From positions 682,001 through 746,000 of the forward strand of contig NZ_CP009654.1 in the NCBI RefSeq assembly GCF_001880225.1: DNA of 64,000 nucleotides, read 5' to 3'. The DNA comes from Francisella frigiditurris. Its GTDB lineage: Bacteria; Pseudomonadota; Gammaproteobacteria; Francisellales; Francisellaceae. The notes beneath the pieces were generated by a model. The model saw nothing but the letters and a program-made list of their open reading frames with translations, was not told the DNA's origin and made no database searches. A program made the translations under genes and the position numbers. Below, piece by piece: positions 1-8,928 of this stretch; position 1 is the stretch's first letter; each line of letters opens with the position of its first letter.

Positions 1-624
1 CATGTTCGCTAAATTTGTTGGCAGAATAATAAGTGCATGAGGTCCATCAAAACCAATTTCTTTTCCTAGTTGACGCGATTCAAGTTCCTCTTTTGCGGCT
101 TCCTTAAGTTGGGCTTTATCAATTTTTATACTTAGTTTATCGGCAATGGAATTTATTTCATCAAATGTTATTTCACCTTTTGATATTCTTGTTTCAAATA
201 TAGATTTATTATATTCATCAAATAATGCTGGACCTCCTTGAGTATAAGCTTCATATGCAATTAAGCTCGCGTAATTTGCAACGTTCATATCGCGATTTGA
301 TGAAGGATAGGGTTTGAATATGATCTTAATATCAGAGTTGTTTTTAAGTATAGAGTTTATCTCTTTAGAAATTTCAGCACACTTACCACAGCCGTAGTCA
401 AAAAATACAACAACTGCTTTTTCAGCATTTTTATTACCTAAATAAGGAGTTCTATTATCATTTAATAATTGATTTATAATTTCAGGGTTTGCAATATGCT
501 CAGCATAATTAATTGTGTCGGTTTTGGTTGTTGTAATTTCTGTGTTACTTTTTGTATTTTGCTCTGAACATCCGCTCATTAATATTACAGATGCTCCTAA
601 TAAAGCGATTGTTAATTTTTTCAT
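1..624 (-). CDS. DsbA-like thioredoxin-fold lipoprotein (C-terminus beyond window)
   Basis: The reading frame starts at 624 with AAGGAAC just upstream and is open to the window edge, giving 208 residues. Residues 1-19 form a lipoprotein signal ending in L15-M16-S17-G18-C19. A disulfide-oxidoreductase motif Cys79-Gly-Lys-Cys82 follows an FFDYG strand, the usual DsbA/Com1 active-site setting, and a long helical insertion comes after it. A Gly-Pro-His segment near residue 195 probably holds the cis-proline loop. Known DsbA/Com1 relatives oxidise or isomerise disulfides in periplasmic proteins, here presumably tethered to a membrane. It is divergent from cyoA. The last part of the thioredoxin fold is outside the window, so the full length is unknown. 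Confidence 0.85.
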   Translation of the reverse strand, partial: MKKLTIALLGASVILMSGCSEQNTKSNTEITTTKTDTINYAEHIANPEIINQLLNDNRTPYLGNKNAEKAVVVFFDYGCGKCAEISKEINSILKNNSDIKIIFKPYPSSNRDMNVANYASLIAYEAYTQGGPALFDEYNKSIFETRISKGEITFDEINSIADKLSIKIDKAQLKEAAKEELESRQLGKEIGFDGPHALIILPTNLANM

Positions 625-859
625 GTGTTGTTCCTTTGTGGCTTAATAAAGGTTGTATGATGTTTTATTAAACTATTCATATCAATAAAAGTCTAGATTT
701 TTGTTTTGCATTGTTATTGTAAGAGCATGCATATAAGTATTTTAATTAGCTTTAGAGTTGTAAAAAAAGTTATTTTTTTTTCTTATTTGTTATATATTCT
801 GCTAGAATAATATCGGAATAACTATTTTAAAATTAATTTATAGTTCTAAGGTTAATAGT

Positions 860-1759
860 ATGAAACAAAAAAAATATATATTAGCGTTAATAGTTGCGTT
901 TACTACATTGTTTTTATCAGGCTGTGTTAAGAGTGGTGTTTTAGATCCTAATGGACCTATTACGGCAAGTGAACAGAAGCTTTTGGTATATGCTATATTG
1001 CTTATGCTTATAGTTGTTATACCTGTGATAATTTTAACTTTATGGTTTGCATGGCGTTATCGCGAAGGAGCAAATGCAAAATATCGTCCTGAATGGACTC
1101 ATAGTACTCTTTTGGAGGTTGTGTGTTGGGGTGTTCCAGGTGTTTTAATTCTTATATTAGCTATTATGACATGGAAGACTACTCACTCACTTAGTCCATA
1201 TAAGCCTTTAGAGTCTGATAAAAAGCCTCTAGAAATTGATGTTGTAGCATTAAACTGGAAATGGATGTTTATTTATCCAGAACAAGGTATTGCCACAGTT
1301 AATTACATAAGAATTCCAAAAGATAGACCAATTAATTTTAAAATTACTTCAGCTGCGCCTATGAACTCTTTCTTCATACCTGAGCTAGGTGGTCAGATCT
1401 ATGCAATGACTGGTATGACTACACAATTGCATATTATAGGTACAAACAATGGTAAGTATCGTGGATTTTCTGCTAACTATACTGGTCATGGTTTTGCAGA
1501 GATGCAATTTTATGCTGAGGTGGTGAATCAAGATAATTTTGATCAATGGGTTAAAGAAATAAAAAGCTCAAATGATCCATCATTGACATGGGGATATTTC
1601 TGGAATAATTTAGTTAAAGATTCTGTAAATAATCCAGTAACTTACTATTCAAATGTTGATAAGAACTTATTTAATGATATTACTATGTCTTATATGATGC
1701 CTAATTATAAACCTGGCGACATGGAAAAGATGGGTAATATGCATCATATGGATATGTAG
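860..1759 (+). CDS. cyoA: Cytochrome bo3 ubiquinol oxidase subunit II
   Basis: 299 residues, close to the family length of about 315. A lipoprotein signal ends at L19-S20-G21-C22. Two membrane helices follow (about 41-63 and 85-105), then a periplasmic cupredoxin domain containing the typical VALNWKWMFIYPEQGIATVN strand and a PELGGQIYAM segment. The CuA ligands of cytochrome c oxidases are absent, as expected for a quinol oxidase. The tail is rich in Met and His. It is the first gene of cyoABCDE, which couples ubiquinol oxidation to oxygen reduction and proton pumping in the inner membrane. The upstream 235 bases are very AT-rich and should carry the operon promoter, but I cannot fix the boxes. 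Confidence 0.97.
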   Translation: MKQKKYILALIVAFTTLFLSGCVKSGVLDPNGPITASEQKLLVYAILLMLIVVIPVIILTLWFAWRYREGANAKYRPEWTHSTLLEVVCWGVPGVLILILAIMTWKTTHSLSPYKPLESDKKPLEIDVVALNWKWMFIYPEQGIATVNYIRIPKDRPINFKITSAAPMNSFFIPELGGQIYAMTGMTTQLHIIGTNNGKYRGFSANYTGHGFAEMQFYAEVVNQDNFDQWVKEIKSSNDPSLTWGYFWNNLVKDSVNNPVTYYSNVDKNLFNDITMSYMMPNYKPGDMEKMGNMHHMDM

Positions 1760-1797
1760 TAATAAATTATAAATAGTACGGTAAATAGGAGAGCAAT

Positions 1798-3828
1798 ATG
1801 CTAGAAGCATTAATTGGAAAACTAAGTGATCCACATTTGGTTTTTCCATATCTGTATGAGCCAGTAAGCCAACAATTAATCATACTTGGTATGTTTATAG
1901 GTATAGTGGTTGCAGGTGTGGCATTAGTCGGTGGTATCACATATTTTAAAAAATGGGGTTACTTATGGAGTGAATGGTTTACAACTATTGACCATAAGAA
2001 AATAGGGACAATGTATGTTGTCGTAGCTTTAGTAATGATGTTCCGTGGCTTTGTGGATGCCGCTATGATGAGAACACAACAGGCTTTAGCTTCAGGTGAC
2101 AGTACAGGTTATTTAATTCCAGAACATTTTGATCAAATCTTTACTGCCCATGGCGTAATTATGATCTTCTTCGTTGCAATGCCATTAATATTTGCATTGA
2201 TGAACTGGGTTGTACCTCTTCAAATTGGTGCTCGTGATGTAGCATTCCCTTATATGAACTCTTTAAGTTTTTGGCTTTTTGTAGTTGGAGCTATGCTAAT
2301 AAATATTTCTTTATTGGTGGGTGATTTTGCTCATGCTGGTTGGTTAGCATATCCACCATTTTCAGAAATAACTTATAGTCCAACGGTAGGGACCGATTAT
2401 TATATATGGGGTCTTCAAATATCTGGTATTGGTTCATTAATGACTGGTATTAACTTCTTTGTGACAATTATTAAAATGCGTTGTAAAGGTATGACATTAA
2501 TGAAGATGCCAGTATTTACTTGGGCCTCATTATGTTCTGTTATACTTGTTGTGGCAGCATTCCCAGTTTTAACTGTGACTTTAGGTTTACTTACTTTAGA
2601 TAGATACTTCGGTACTCACTTCTTTACTGTTTCAGGCGGTGGGGATCAAATGATGTATGTAAACTTAATCTGGATATGGGGACATCCTGAAGTATATATT
2701 CTTGTACTTCCTATGTTTGGTGTATTCTCAGAAGTTGCAGCTACTTTTTCTAAGAAACCTTTATTTGGATATGTAACAATGGTTTGGGCAACTATAGTAA
2801 TTACTATATTGTCTTTTGCTGTATGGCTTCACCATTTCTTTACAATGGGAGCAAGTGCGAACGTAAATGCTTTCTTTGGTATTATGACAATGATTATTGC
2901 TGTTCCAACTGGAGTTAAAATATTTAACTGGCTATTTACTATGTTCCGTGGAAGAATCACTTTCTCTACGCCTATGATGTGGTTAGTTGGTTTTATGATA
3001 ACTTTCTCAGTAGGTGGTATGACGGGTGTATTATTATCCTTACCAGGTGTTGACTTCCAAATGCACAATAGTGTATTCCTAATAGCTCACTTCCATAACG
3101 TAATTATTGGTGGTGTAGTATTTGGAGCATTTGCCGGACTTACATATTGGTTCCCTAAAATATTTGGTTTTAAACTAAATGAGCGTTTAGGTAAATATGC
3201 TTTCTGGTGTTGGCTAGTAGGATTTTTTGTAGCATTTATGCCTTTATATTTATTAGGTGCTATGGGTATGACAAGAAGATTGTATCATTATGATGCATCA
3301 ACTGGTTTCCAATCATTACTTATAGTGGCTTGGTTTGGAGCTATGATAATTGGATTAGGTATATTTTTCCAAGTATTACAAATTATTGTAAGTATCAAAA
3401 ATAGAGATCAAAATCGTGTTGGTGCTGATGCTTGGGGTTATGGTCGTACTTTAGAGTGGGGTATCCCATCTCCAGTTCCTTTCTATAATTTCTCTCATGA
3501 TCCTGTAGTTGAAGAGCGTGATGCTTATTGGGATCATAAAGAAAAAGGACTAGGTGTAGATAATAGACCTTTAACTGAAGCTAAAGAATATGAAGATATT
3601 CATATGCCAAGAAATACAGCAGTTGGGGTTATAATAGGAGCATTTAGCTTCGTATTTGGATTTGCTGCAGTATGGCATATCTGGTGGTTAGTTGTTGTTG
3701 GTGTTGCTGGTATGATAGGTACAGTATTATACAGATCGTTTGACTATGATATTGACTACTATGTAAAAGCTGACGAAGTTAAAAATGTTGAAAGTAAATA
3801 TAATCAACAAGGAGAGTTACAAGTATGA
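1798..3828 (+). CDS. cyoB: Cytochrome bo3 ubiquinol oxidase subunit I
   Basis: 676 residues, a full-length heme-copper oxidase catalytic subunit (usual length about 660) with some 15 membrane helices. The metal ligands are visible: the first low-spin heme ligand in [11 protein letters not shown], the cross-linked His-Tyr pair in WGHPEVYIL, the CuB histidine pair in WLHHFFTMG, and the two heme ligands in [11 protein letters not shown]. It binds heme b, heme o3 and CuB and carries out oxygen reduction and proton pumping. The start is preceded by AGGAGAG. It lies 38 bases after cyoA and overlaps cyoC by 4 bases, so it is translated within the same operon. Confidence 0.98.
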   Translation: MLEALIGKLSDPHLVFPYLYEPVSQQLIILGMFIGIVVAGVALVGGITYFKKWGYLWSEWFTTIDHKKIGTMYVVVALVMMFRGFVDAAMMRTQQALASGDSTGYLIPEHFDQIFTAHGVIMIFFVAMPLIFALMNWVVPLQIGARDVAFPYMNSLSFWLFVVGAMLINISLLVGDFAHAGWLAYPPFSEITYSPTVGTDYYIWGLQISGIGSLMTGINFFVTIIKMRCKGMTLMKMPVFTWASLCSVILVVAAFPVLTVTLGLLTLDRYFGTHFFTVSGGGDQMMYVNLIWIWGHPEVYILVLPMFGVFSEVAATFSKKPLFGYVTMVWATIVITILSFAVWLHHFFTMGASANVNAFFGIMTMIIAVPTGVKIFNWLFTMFRGRITFSTPMMWLVGFMITFSVGGMTGVLLSLPGVDFQMHNSVFLIAHFHNVIIGGVVFGAFAGLTYWFPKIFGFKLNERLGKYAFWCWLVGFFVAFMPLYLLGAMGMTRRLYHYDASTGFQSLLIVAWFGAMIIGLGIFFQVLQIIVSIKNRDQNRVGADAWGYGRTLEWGIPSPVPFYNFSHDPVVEERDAYWDHKEKGLGVDNRPLTEAKEYEDIHMPRNTAVGVIIGAFSFVFGFAAVWHIWWLVVVGVAGMIGTVLYRSFDYDIDYYVKADEVKNVESKYNQQGELQV

Positions 3829-4427
3829 GTACAGTAACTGCGGATAATAACCATCATCACGAACATCATTTTGATGGTTCTAAAAACGTATTTGGTTTTT
3901 GGATTTATATTATGAGTGACTGCGTGCTATTTGCTACGCTATTTGCTGTATATGCAGTCTTTCATAAAAATACATTTGGTGGGCCGGATGCTCAAGAACT
4001 ATTTAGTTTGCCATATGTTTTTGTAGAAACAATGTTACTACTAGTTAGTAGTTTTACTTTCGGTTTAGCAATGCTTAATCGTAATTCTAGCAACATAAAT
4101 CATGTAATAAAGTGGCTATTAGTTACTTTCTTCTTAGGTTTAGGCTTTATTATTATGGAAGTTCATGAGTTTTATGAACTAGCTATGGAAGGCCATACTT
4201 GGTCAAGTAGTGCGTTTTTATCATCTTTCTTTACTTTGGTTGGAACGCATGGATTACACGTATCTATGGGTCTTTTATGGATAGTAAGTATGATCTTGCA
4301 ACTTAAGAAATACGGTATGACGCCAATGGCAAAAACTAAGCTTACATATTTAGGTTTGTTTTGGCATTTCTTAGATATCGTATGGATATTTGTATTCTCA
4401 ATAGTTTACTTGTTAGGAGCGATATAA
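3825..4427 (+). CDS. cyoC: Cytochrome bo3 ubiquinol oxidase subunit III
   Basis: 200 residues with five predicted membrane helices, matching the usual 204 of quinol oxidase subunit III. The N-terminus is rich in histidine (HHHEHH). The core carries the family segments [16 protein letters not shown], the acidic MEVHEFYEL helix and [11 protein letters not shown]. It has no redox centre; in the family it stabilises subunit I and helps keep proton uptake active. The ATG overlaps the cyoB stop (ATGA-type junction), which is typical of translational coupling. It ends one base before cyoD. Confidence 0.97.
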   Translation: MSTVTADNNHHHEHHFDGSKNVFGFWIYIMSDCVLFATLFAVYAVFHKNTFGGPDAQELFSLPYVFVETMLLLVSSFTFGLAMLNRNSSNINHVIKWLLVTFFLGLGFIIMEVHEFYELAMEGHTWSSSAFLSSFFTLVGTHGLHVSMGLLWIVSMILQLKKYGMTPMAKTKLTYLGLFWHFLDIVWIFVFSIVYLLGAI

Positions 4428-4428
4428 T

Positions 4429-4761
4429 ATGGCTAAAGAACATTTATATGATCATGATACAGGTGCAGCATACGGTACTCATAAGAGTTATGTAACAGGT
4501 TTTGTGCTATCTATCGTAATTACTACTATAGCTTTTGCTTTAGTTGGGTTTAAAGTTTTATCTCCTATAGGTTTGTGTGTAGCAATAGCTATATTGGCTC
4601 TAATACAGTTATTTGTGCAGTTGATATTTTTCTTACACTTAAGTACTGACTCAAAAGCTCGCTGGAACTTGGTAAGTGCAGTTTTTGCGCTTCTAGTAGT
4701 TGTTATCATAATTGTTGGTACTATGTGGATCATGTTCGACCTTTATGACATGATGATGTAA
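4429..4761 (+). CDS. cyoD: Cytochrome bo3 ubiquinol oxidase subunit IV
   Basis: 110 residues, the usual size for CyoD (109 in E. coli), with three membrane helices. Signature pieces are YVTGFVLSIVITTIAFALV near the start, an LFVQLIFFLHL helix and a final helix ending in MWIMFDLYDMMM. CyoD is a small non-catalytic subunit that assists CuB assembly into subunit I. It begins one base after the cyoC stop and is followed 24 bases later by cyoE, so the five genes form one transcription unit. Confidence 0.96.
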   Translation: MAKEHLYDHDTGAAYGTHKSYVTGFVLSIVITTIAFALVGFKVLSPIGLCVAIAILALIQLFVQLIFFLHLSTDSKARWNLVSAVFALLVVVIIIVGTMWIMFDLYDMMM

Positions 4762-4785
4762 TTAAAATTAATCGCACTTTTTTCT

Positions 4786-5634
4786 ATGTCTTTTAAAAAA
4801 TATCTTCAATTAGCAAAGCCAGGGATTATCTTTGGTAATTTGATTACTCTAACGGGTGGCTTTTTATTAGCTGCGCATAGGCATATTGGCTTTGAGCATC
4901 TTGGTTTATATCTTTATGTTATGATTGGTGTTGCCTTAATGATAGGTTCTGGTTGTGTTTTCAATAACTGTATAGATCAAGATATTGATGCTGGAATGAC
5001 AAGAACTAAGAATCGTCCATTAGTAACAGGTCAAATTTCTACATTTTCAGCTATTATTTATGGAATGATTTTGTTAGTGGCAGGTAGTATTGTTTTATAT
5101 TATTTCGTTAATCCTTTGACGCTATGGATAATTCTTATAGGGTTTGTAGTATATGTTGTAGTTTATACTATTATGAAACGTTCTTCTGTACATGCGACCT
5201 TATTAGGGGGTATCTCAGGAGCTATTCCTCCTGTGGCTGGGTATACGGCATTAACAAACCAGCTTGATTTAAATGCCTTATCATTATTTCTAATATTGTT
5301 TTTTTGGCAAATACCTCATTCTTATGCAATTTCTATTAGACATATGAAAGACTACAAAAGAGTCGGAATACCTCTGTTAGTGATTGTTAAAGGTCTGGAT
5401 ATTACTAAAAAAATGATACTAGTTTATATGGTGTTATTTATATTATCTTGTACTCTGCCTTTTATCATCGGAACAGCAGATATAATCTCTTTTATAATAA
5501 CAATGTTTGTGGCGATTTTTTGGCTATTTATTTCAATAAAAGCTATGAATCTTGAAGATGAGCAAGAATGGTCTAAGAAAGTTTTCTTAACATCAGTTTG
5601 GGTTATTACTGTAATTTGCTTATCAATGGGTTAG
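4786..5634 (+). CDS. cyoE: Protoheme IX farnesyltransferase (heme O synthase)
   Basis: 282 residues, a UbiA-superfamily membrane prenyltransferase with about nine helices. The first aspartate-rich motif reads NNCIDQDIDAGMTRTKNRPL; the second conserved region is HMKDYKRVGIPLL. The enzyme attaches a farnesyl group to heme b, making the heme O needed by CyoB. It is the last gene of the cyo operon, as in other gammaproteobacteria. There is no strong ribosome binding site in the 24-base gap, so translation may depend on coupling with cyoD. Confidence 0.96.
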   Translation: MSFKKYLQLAKPGIIFGNLITLTGGFLLAAHRHIGFEHLGLYLYVMIGVALMIGSGCVFNNCIDQDIDAGMTRTKNRPLVTGQISTFSAIIYGMILLVAGSIVLYYFVNPLTLWIILIGFVVYVVVYTIMKRSSVHATLLGGISGAIPPVAGYTALTNQLDLNALSLFLILFFWQIPHSYAISIRHMKDYKRVGIPLLVIVKGLDITKKMILVYMVLFILSCTLPFIIGTADIISFIITMFVAIFWLFISIKAMNLEDEQEWSKKVFLTSVWVITVICLSMG

Positions 5635-5675
5635 TTAATAGCTTTTAATCCATAAATAACCTTTTATAATTTATT

Positions 5676-5701
5676 AAATCTTTAATTCTATAGATTTTTT
5701 T
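5676..5701 (+). terminator. Weak candidate terminator after cyoE
   Basis: A 6-bp inverted repeat, AAATCT and AGATTT with a 10-base loop, runs directly into a T-run. It sits 40 bases after the cyoE stop and 38 bases before the next start. The stem has little GC, so I only propose it as a possible weak Rho-independent terminator or attenuator between cyoE and the MFS gene. Confidence 0.3.
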
Positions 5702-5739
5702 ATTAAACTTTTAAGAATTCTAAATTTTAATTAAAAATA

Positions 5740-7089
5740 ATGTATTCTAAAGAATTTCAATCTACTTTTTATATTTCTCTTATATATAGTTTTAGAATGA
5801 TTGGGTTATTCATAATTTTTCCAATCTTTAGCTTGTATGTAGATCATTTAAAAGATGCTACTCCTTTTCTTATTAGCTTAGCTTTAGGAATTTATGGTTT
5901 AACACAGGCCTCTCTTCAACTAGTGTTAGGGATAGCATCTGACTATATAGGTCGTAAAAAGATTATACTGTTTGGTTTACTGCTGTTTATACTGGGTAGT
6001 ATAATAGCAGCATGTTCTACTAATATATATGGAATCATAATAGGACGAGCACTTCAAGGAGCAGGAGCAATAGGGAGTACTTTAACAGCATTGATAGCTG
6101 ATATTACAAAAGAAGAAAATAGACTTAAGGCGATGTCTATTATTGGAATGAGTATAGGCTTGTCATTTATGGTTGCTATGATGATAAGCCCAATTTTAAA
6201 TAGTATTATAGGGTTATCTGGTATATTTTGGGTAACAGCTATTATGGGAGTGGTTGGTATCATTATGCTCTTAAAAATTCCAACACCTCGAGTGCCAAGT
6301 TTTCATCATGAAGCTAAGCCAGTTTTTCATTTGATTAAAAGTGTAATTTTTCATAAAGAACTTTTACGGTTGAACTTTGGAATTTTTGCTTTACATGCAA
6401 TTTTGACAGCACTTTTTATTGTAATTCCAATTATATTGACTAATAGAATAGAAATAGCACCTGATTATCAGTGGTTATTTTATTTACCAGTCTTAGTGAT
6501 ATCATTTACTTTAGTATTTCCATTTATTATTATTGGTGAAGTTAAACGTAAAATAAAATTACTTTTTATAGTAGCGATTATTACTTTAACACTTTGTGTA
6601 TTAGGAATTTTATTTGAGTTTCAACATGTTATTATAATGGGGATGCTTTTAACTTTATTTTTTGCATCTTTCTCATTTCTAGAAGCGACTCTTCCATCGG
6701 TCATTTCAAAAACAGCTCCTGTTGGAACTAAAGGAACTGCTATGGGTATTTTCTCGAGTGCTCAGTTCTTTGGTATTTTTATAGGAGGTAGTTTAGGAGG
6801 AGTAGTTTTTGAGCTTTATAGTATTGCAGGAGTGTTAATATTTTGTACTATTTTTGGCGTATTATGGTTTATAGTTTCTCTTACAATGGGAGATATCCAG
6901 TATCTTAATTCTAAAATCTATCATATTAATCTTTCTAATGAACAAAAAAAGGCTATAGAAAATATTCTTTCAAAAGAGATAGGGATATATGAATCAAATA
7001 TTAATCTAGATGAAGAAGCTATATATATAAAGTTTGATAAGAAAGAGTTTAGTGAAGCATCTTTTCTTGCAAAATTAAACGCTATTTAA
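5740..7089 (+). CDS. yajR: MFS transporter of the YajR type
   Basis: 449 residues. The first 385 or so hold twelve membrane helices with the MFS motif A (GIASDYIGRKK) between helices 2 and 3 and a motif-C-like glycine-rich helix. The last 60 residues are soluble, beginning near LNSKIYHINLSNEQ, and look like the ferredoxin-fold YAM domain that distinguishes YajR from other drug/proton antiporters. In E. coli yajR also directly follows cyoE, so gene order supports the call. Substrate is unknown; efflux is assumed from the family. I see no clear Shine-Dalgarno sequence before the ATG. Confidence 0.85.
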   Translation: MYSKEFQSTFYISLIYSFRMIGLFIIFPIFSLYVDHLKDATPFLISLALGIYGLTQASLQLVLGIASDYIGRKKIILFGLLLFILGSIIAACSTNIYGIIIGRALQGAGAIGSTLTALIADITKEENRLKAMSIIGMSIGLSFMVAMMISPILNSIIGLSGIFWVTAIMGVVGIIMLLKIPTPRVPSFHHEAKPVFHLIKSVIFHKELLRLNFGIFALHAILTALFIVIPIILTNRIEIAPDYQWLFYLPVLVISFTLVFPFIIIGEVKRKIKLLFIVAIITLTLCVLGILFEFQHVIIMGMLLTLFFASFSFLEATLPSVISKTAPVGTKGTAMGIFSSAQFFGIFIGGSLGGVVFELYSIAGVLIFCTIFGVLWFIVSLTMGDIQYLNSKIYHINLSNEQKKAIENILSKEIGIYESNINLDEEAIYIKFDKKEFSEASFLAKLNAI

Positions 7090-7155
7090 TATGATTTAGA
7101 AAGAGTTGATTTAAACTCTAAATTATAAATATTGTAAAACCTATAGGAATTAATT

Positions 7156-7323
7156 ATGAATAAAATAAGAAATTTTTTTCATTCAATAAAAAGTAAAAAT
7201 CCTGATAGCATTTTTTCTAAAATCTTCAGTGATACTTTGTATACGTTATTTTTGGTAGCTGTTTGTGGAGCAATAGGAGCTATTATAATTCTAATTTATG
7301 TTGTTTTAGTAGGTCTTTTTTAA
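7156..7323 (+). CDS. Small single-pass membrane protein, unknown function
   Basis: A 55-codon frame with a good ribosome site (AGGA 7 bases before the ATG). Residues 1-28 are basic and polar; residues 29-55 are one continuous hydrophobic helix with small residues (VCGAIGA) in its middle, ending almost at the C-terminus. This layout resembles small inner-membrane proteins and also the SecE-like or regulatory microprotein class, but I do not recognise a family. It follows the YajR gene by 66 bases on the same strand and may be co-transcribed. Confidence 0.6.
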   Translation: MNKIRNFFHSIKSKNPDSIFSKIFSDTLYTLFLVAVCGAIGAIIILIYVVLVGLF

Positions 7324-7353
7324 TCTAAAACTCTTATAAACTTTCTTCAGATT

Positions 7354-7376
7354 TTAAAATAAAGTTTTTATTTTAA
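7354..7376. terminator. AT-only hairpin, possible bidirectional terminator
   Basis: TTAAAATAAA and TTTATTTTAA form a perfect 10-bp inverted repeat around a 3-base loop. It lies between the small membrane protein gene (plus strand) and the 3' end of tRNA-Met (minus strand), each end being converted to a T-rich arm. This is where a shared terminator is expected. The stem is weak because it is only A-T pairs. Nothing else that I can identify lies between 7324 and the tRNA, or between the tRNA and 7666. Confidence 0.4.
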
Positions 7377-7409
7377 TAAGCTAATGCTATATTTTGATTC
7401 AATTGAAAG

Positions 7410-7486
7410 TGGTAGCTATGACTGGACTTGAACCAGTGACCCCAGCATTATGAATGCTGTGCTCTAACCAACTGAGCTACATAGCC
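7410..7486 (-). tRNA. tRNA-Met (CAT), elongator type
   Basis: On the minus strand a 77-base cloverleaf with encoded CCA is seen: acceptor GGCTATG, D-arm with GCTCAGTTGGTTAGAGC, anticodon stem CAGCA/TGCTG around the loop TTCATAA, variable loop GGGTC, T-arm ACTGG-TTCAAGT-CCAGT. The sequence tracks the E. coli elongator tRNA-Met closely. The first acceptor pair is G1-U72 rather than G-C. An initiator tRNA is unlikely because the anticodon stem lacks three consecutive G-C pairs. A CAT anticodon could also belong to tRNA-Ile2, but the body fits methionine better. Confidence 0.93.
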
Positions 7487-7666
7487 ACGAAAGATGAGCA
7501 TATTATCTGTAAAAATTAGTTTCTTGTCAAGGAATAAAATTAAAAAATAATTGTTAATAAATATTATATCTTGCTTATTATGGTATTTTTATAGTACGAT
7601 ATTATCTAAATAATATTTAAGGAATTTTATATGAAATTCCGGCTAAAAGTGAATGAAAATTAAGAT

Positions 7667-8383
7667 ATGTCTGAAGGAAGAAATAAATTAAACGATTTTT
7701 CGTTATTACAGTCACTACTTGGTGGCTCATCTAAGATTGAAGAAAAAACTTCAAGAATGAGACAGGCTAGAGATAGGAATATATCTGAGGCTAAAGATAT
7801 TAAGAAGGAAGAGATAAAATCTCCTAAGAAAAATGCTGAAATATTGAAATCTGATGACTTTATAAGAATTCCGCAGTATGGACATAGAATAAGTAACAAT
7901 GTCATAAAAGAATTACAGAGTCCTAGTCTTAATGATGTTGAGGAACTAGTGATCTCTATAGATGTTGAAAAAGAAAGACAAAAAGAAGAAGCTAGATTAT
8001 TTAAATGGTTATGTACACGTTTTCCTAATTGTTTTGGTCCAATAAATAAAAAACCTCTAAAAATAGGTATAAGTGAAGATATAGAATTAATTTATCAAAA
8101 CGAACACTTTGCACCAATTGATAAAATGGTTTTAAGAAATGTTCTTCGTCGCTATGTTGGTGATACACGTTATCATAGAGCAGTATTTGAGCTTAAGCAG
8201 AGATTTAACTTGCAAGGACAACCAGTAGAAGACTATGCTCCTGAGCATATTGAATATTCTAAAAGAAGAGTTGATGAAATTGCAGAAAAAGCTGAATTTA
8301 GAGCTAAAGGCCTTAGTATGAAAGATTACTATGAGCATAAAAAACAACAGAATCAAGAAGACATAAGTACAGAAAACGAATAG
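7667..8383 (+). CDS. proQ: ProQ/FinO-domain RNA chaperone
   Basis: 238 residues. The ProQ/FinO domain spans about 105-205, with LFKWLCTRFPNCFG at its start, the KPLKIGI turn and the RNVLRRYVGDTRYHRAV helix that carries RNA-binding basic residues. An extended, charged N-terminal region (1-100) precedes it and a short basic/acidic tail follows, a layout unlike E. coli ProQ, in which the linker is C-terminal. ProQ proteins bind structured small RNAs and mRNA 3' ends and act as global post-transcriptional regulators. It appears to be monocistronic. The start is chosen from the open frame; the nearby AAGATATG context has little Shine-Dalgarno match. Confidence 0.85.
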   Translation: MSEGRNKLNDFSLLQSLLGGSSKIEEKTSRMRQARDRNISEAKDIKKEEIKSPKKNAEILKSDDFIRIPQYGHRISNNVIKELQSPSLNDVEELVISIDVEKERQKEEARLFKWLCTRFPNCFGPINKKPLKIGISEDIELIYQNEHFAPIDKMVLRNVLRRYVGDTRYHRAVFELKQRFNLQGQPVEDYAPEHIEYSKRRVDEIAEKAEFRAKGLSMKDYYEHKKQQNQEDISTENE

Positions 8384-8471
8384 TTTCTGCTATAAAACGA
8401 TTTGCAAACAATTAGCCTTAAGATTTAAATTAATTTATGTTTTTTATAACATATTTAAGAAAGAGTTTGCT

Positions 8472-8927
8472 ATGAAATTAAATTCCAAAAAAAATATACT
8501 ATTAGGTTTATTGTTTTTATCTGGGTGTACAGCAACAAATCCTAATATTGAAAGTACAGTAGATATTAGAGATATTGGCCATGATTATGATAGAAGTATA
8601 AAACAATCATATAAAGTCTATGGATTTAGGCAAGTTCCTAATGATGTTAAAGATATTGCTTCAGGTGATCCTACCCCGTTTGATGTGGATGTGTATATTA
8701 CTGATAATAAAGGGTGTAAATTTATATATATGAAAACACCAAATGATCAATCAAGTATATCTGAAACTGGATCTTTTACAGCTTATTTATTAGATAAATC
8801 GCTTATGAAGATTCAATGTGATGGAAAGTACTCGAATATCGATTATAAAGCTAATATAAGGGCTGGTGAGCATAAATATAAAATAGTTGGTAATCTTTCT
8901 TATCTTGCTGAAGCATCGGTATTTTAA
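8472..8927 (+). CDS. Small putative lipoprotein, unknown function
   Basis: 151 residues. A basic N-terminus and hydrophobic stretch end in LFLSGC at residues 14-19, a clean lipobox, so the mature protein should be acylated. The rest is polar and beta-rich (VDVYITDNKGCKFIYM, YKANIRAGEHKYKIVGNLSY), which would suit a small periplasmic beta-sandwich. I do not recognise a family. AAGAAAGAG lies upstream of the ATG. It is convergent with trkH, one base apart. Confidence 0.75.
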   Translation: MKLNSKKNILLGLLFLSGCTATNPNIESTVDIRDIGHDYDRSIKQSYKVYGFRQVPNDVKDIASGDPTPFDVDVYITDNKGCKFIYMKTPNDQSSISETGSFTAYLLDKSLMKIQCDGKYSNIDYKANIRAGEHKYKIVGNLSYLAEASVF

Positions 8928-8928
8928 T

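Noticed and set aside
625-859. Promoter boxes for cyoA
   Set aside because: Several TATATT- and TAGAAT-like hexamers occur, but spacing to any -35 is not good enough to choose one in such AT-rich DNA.
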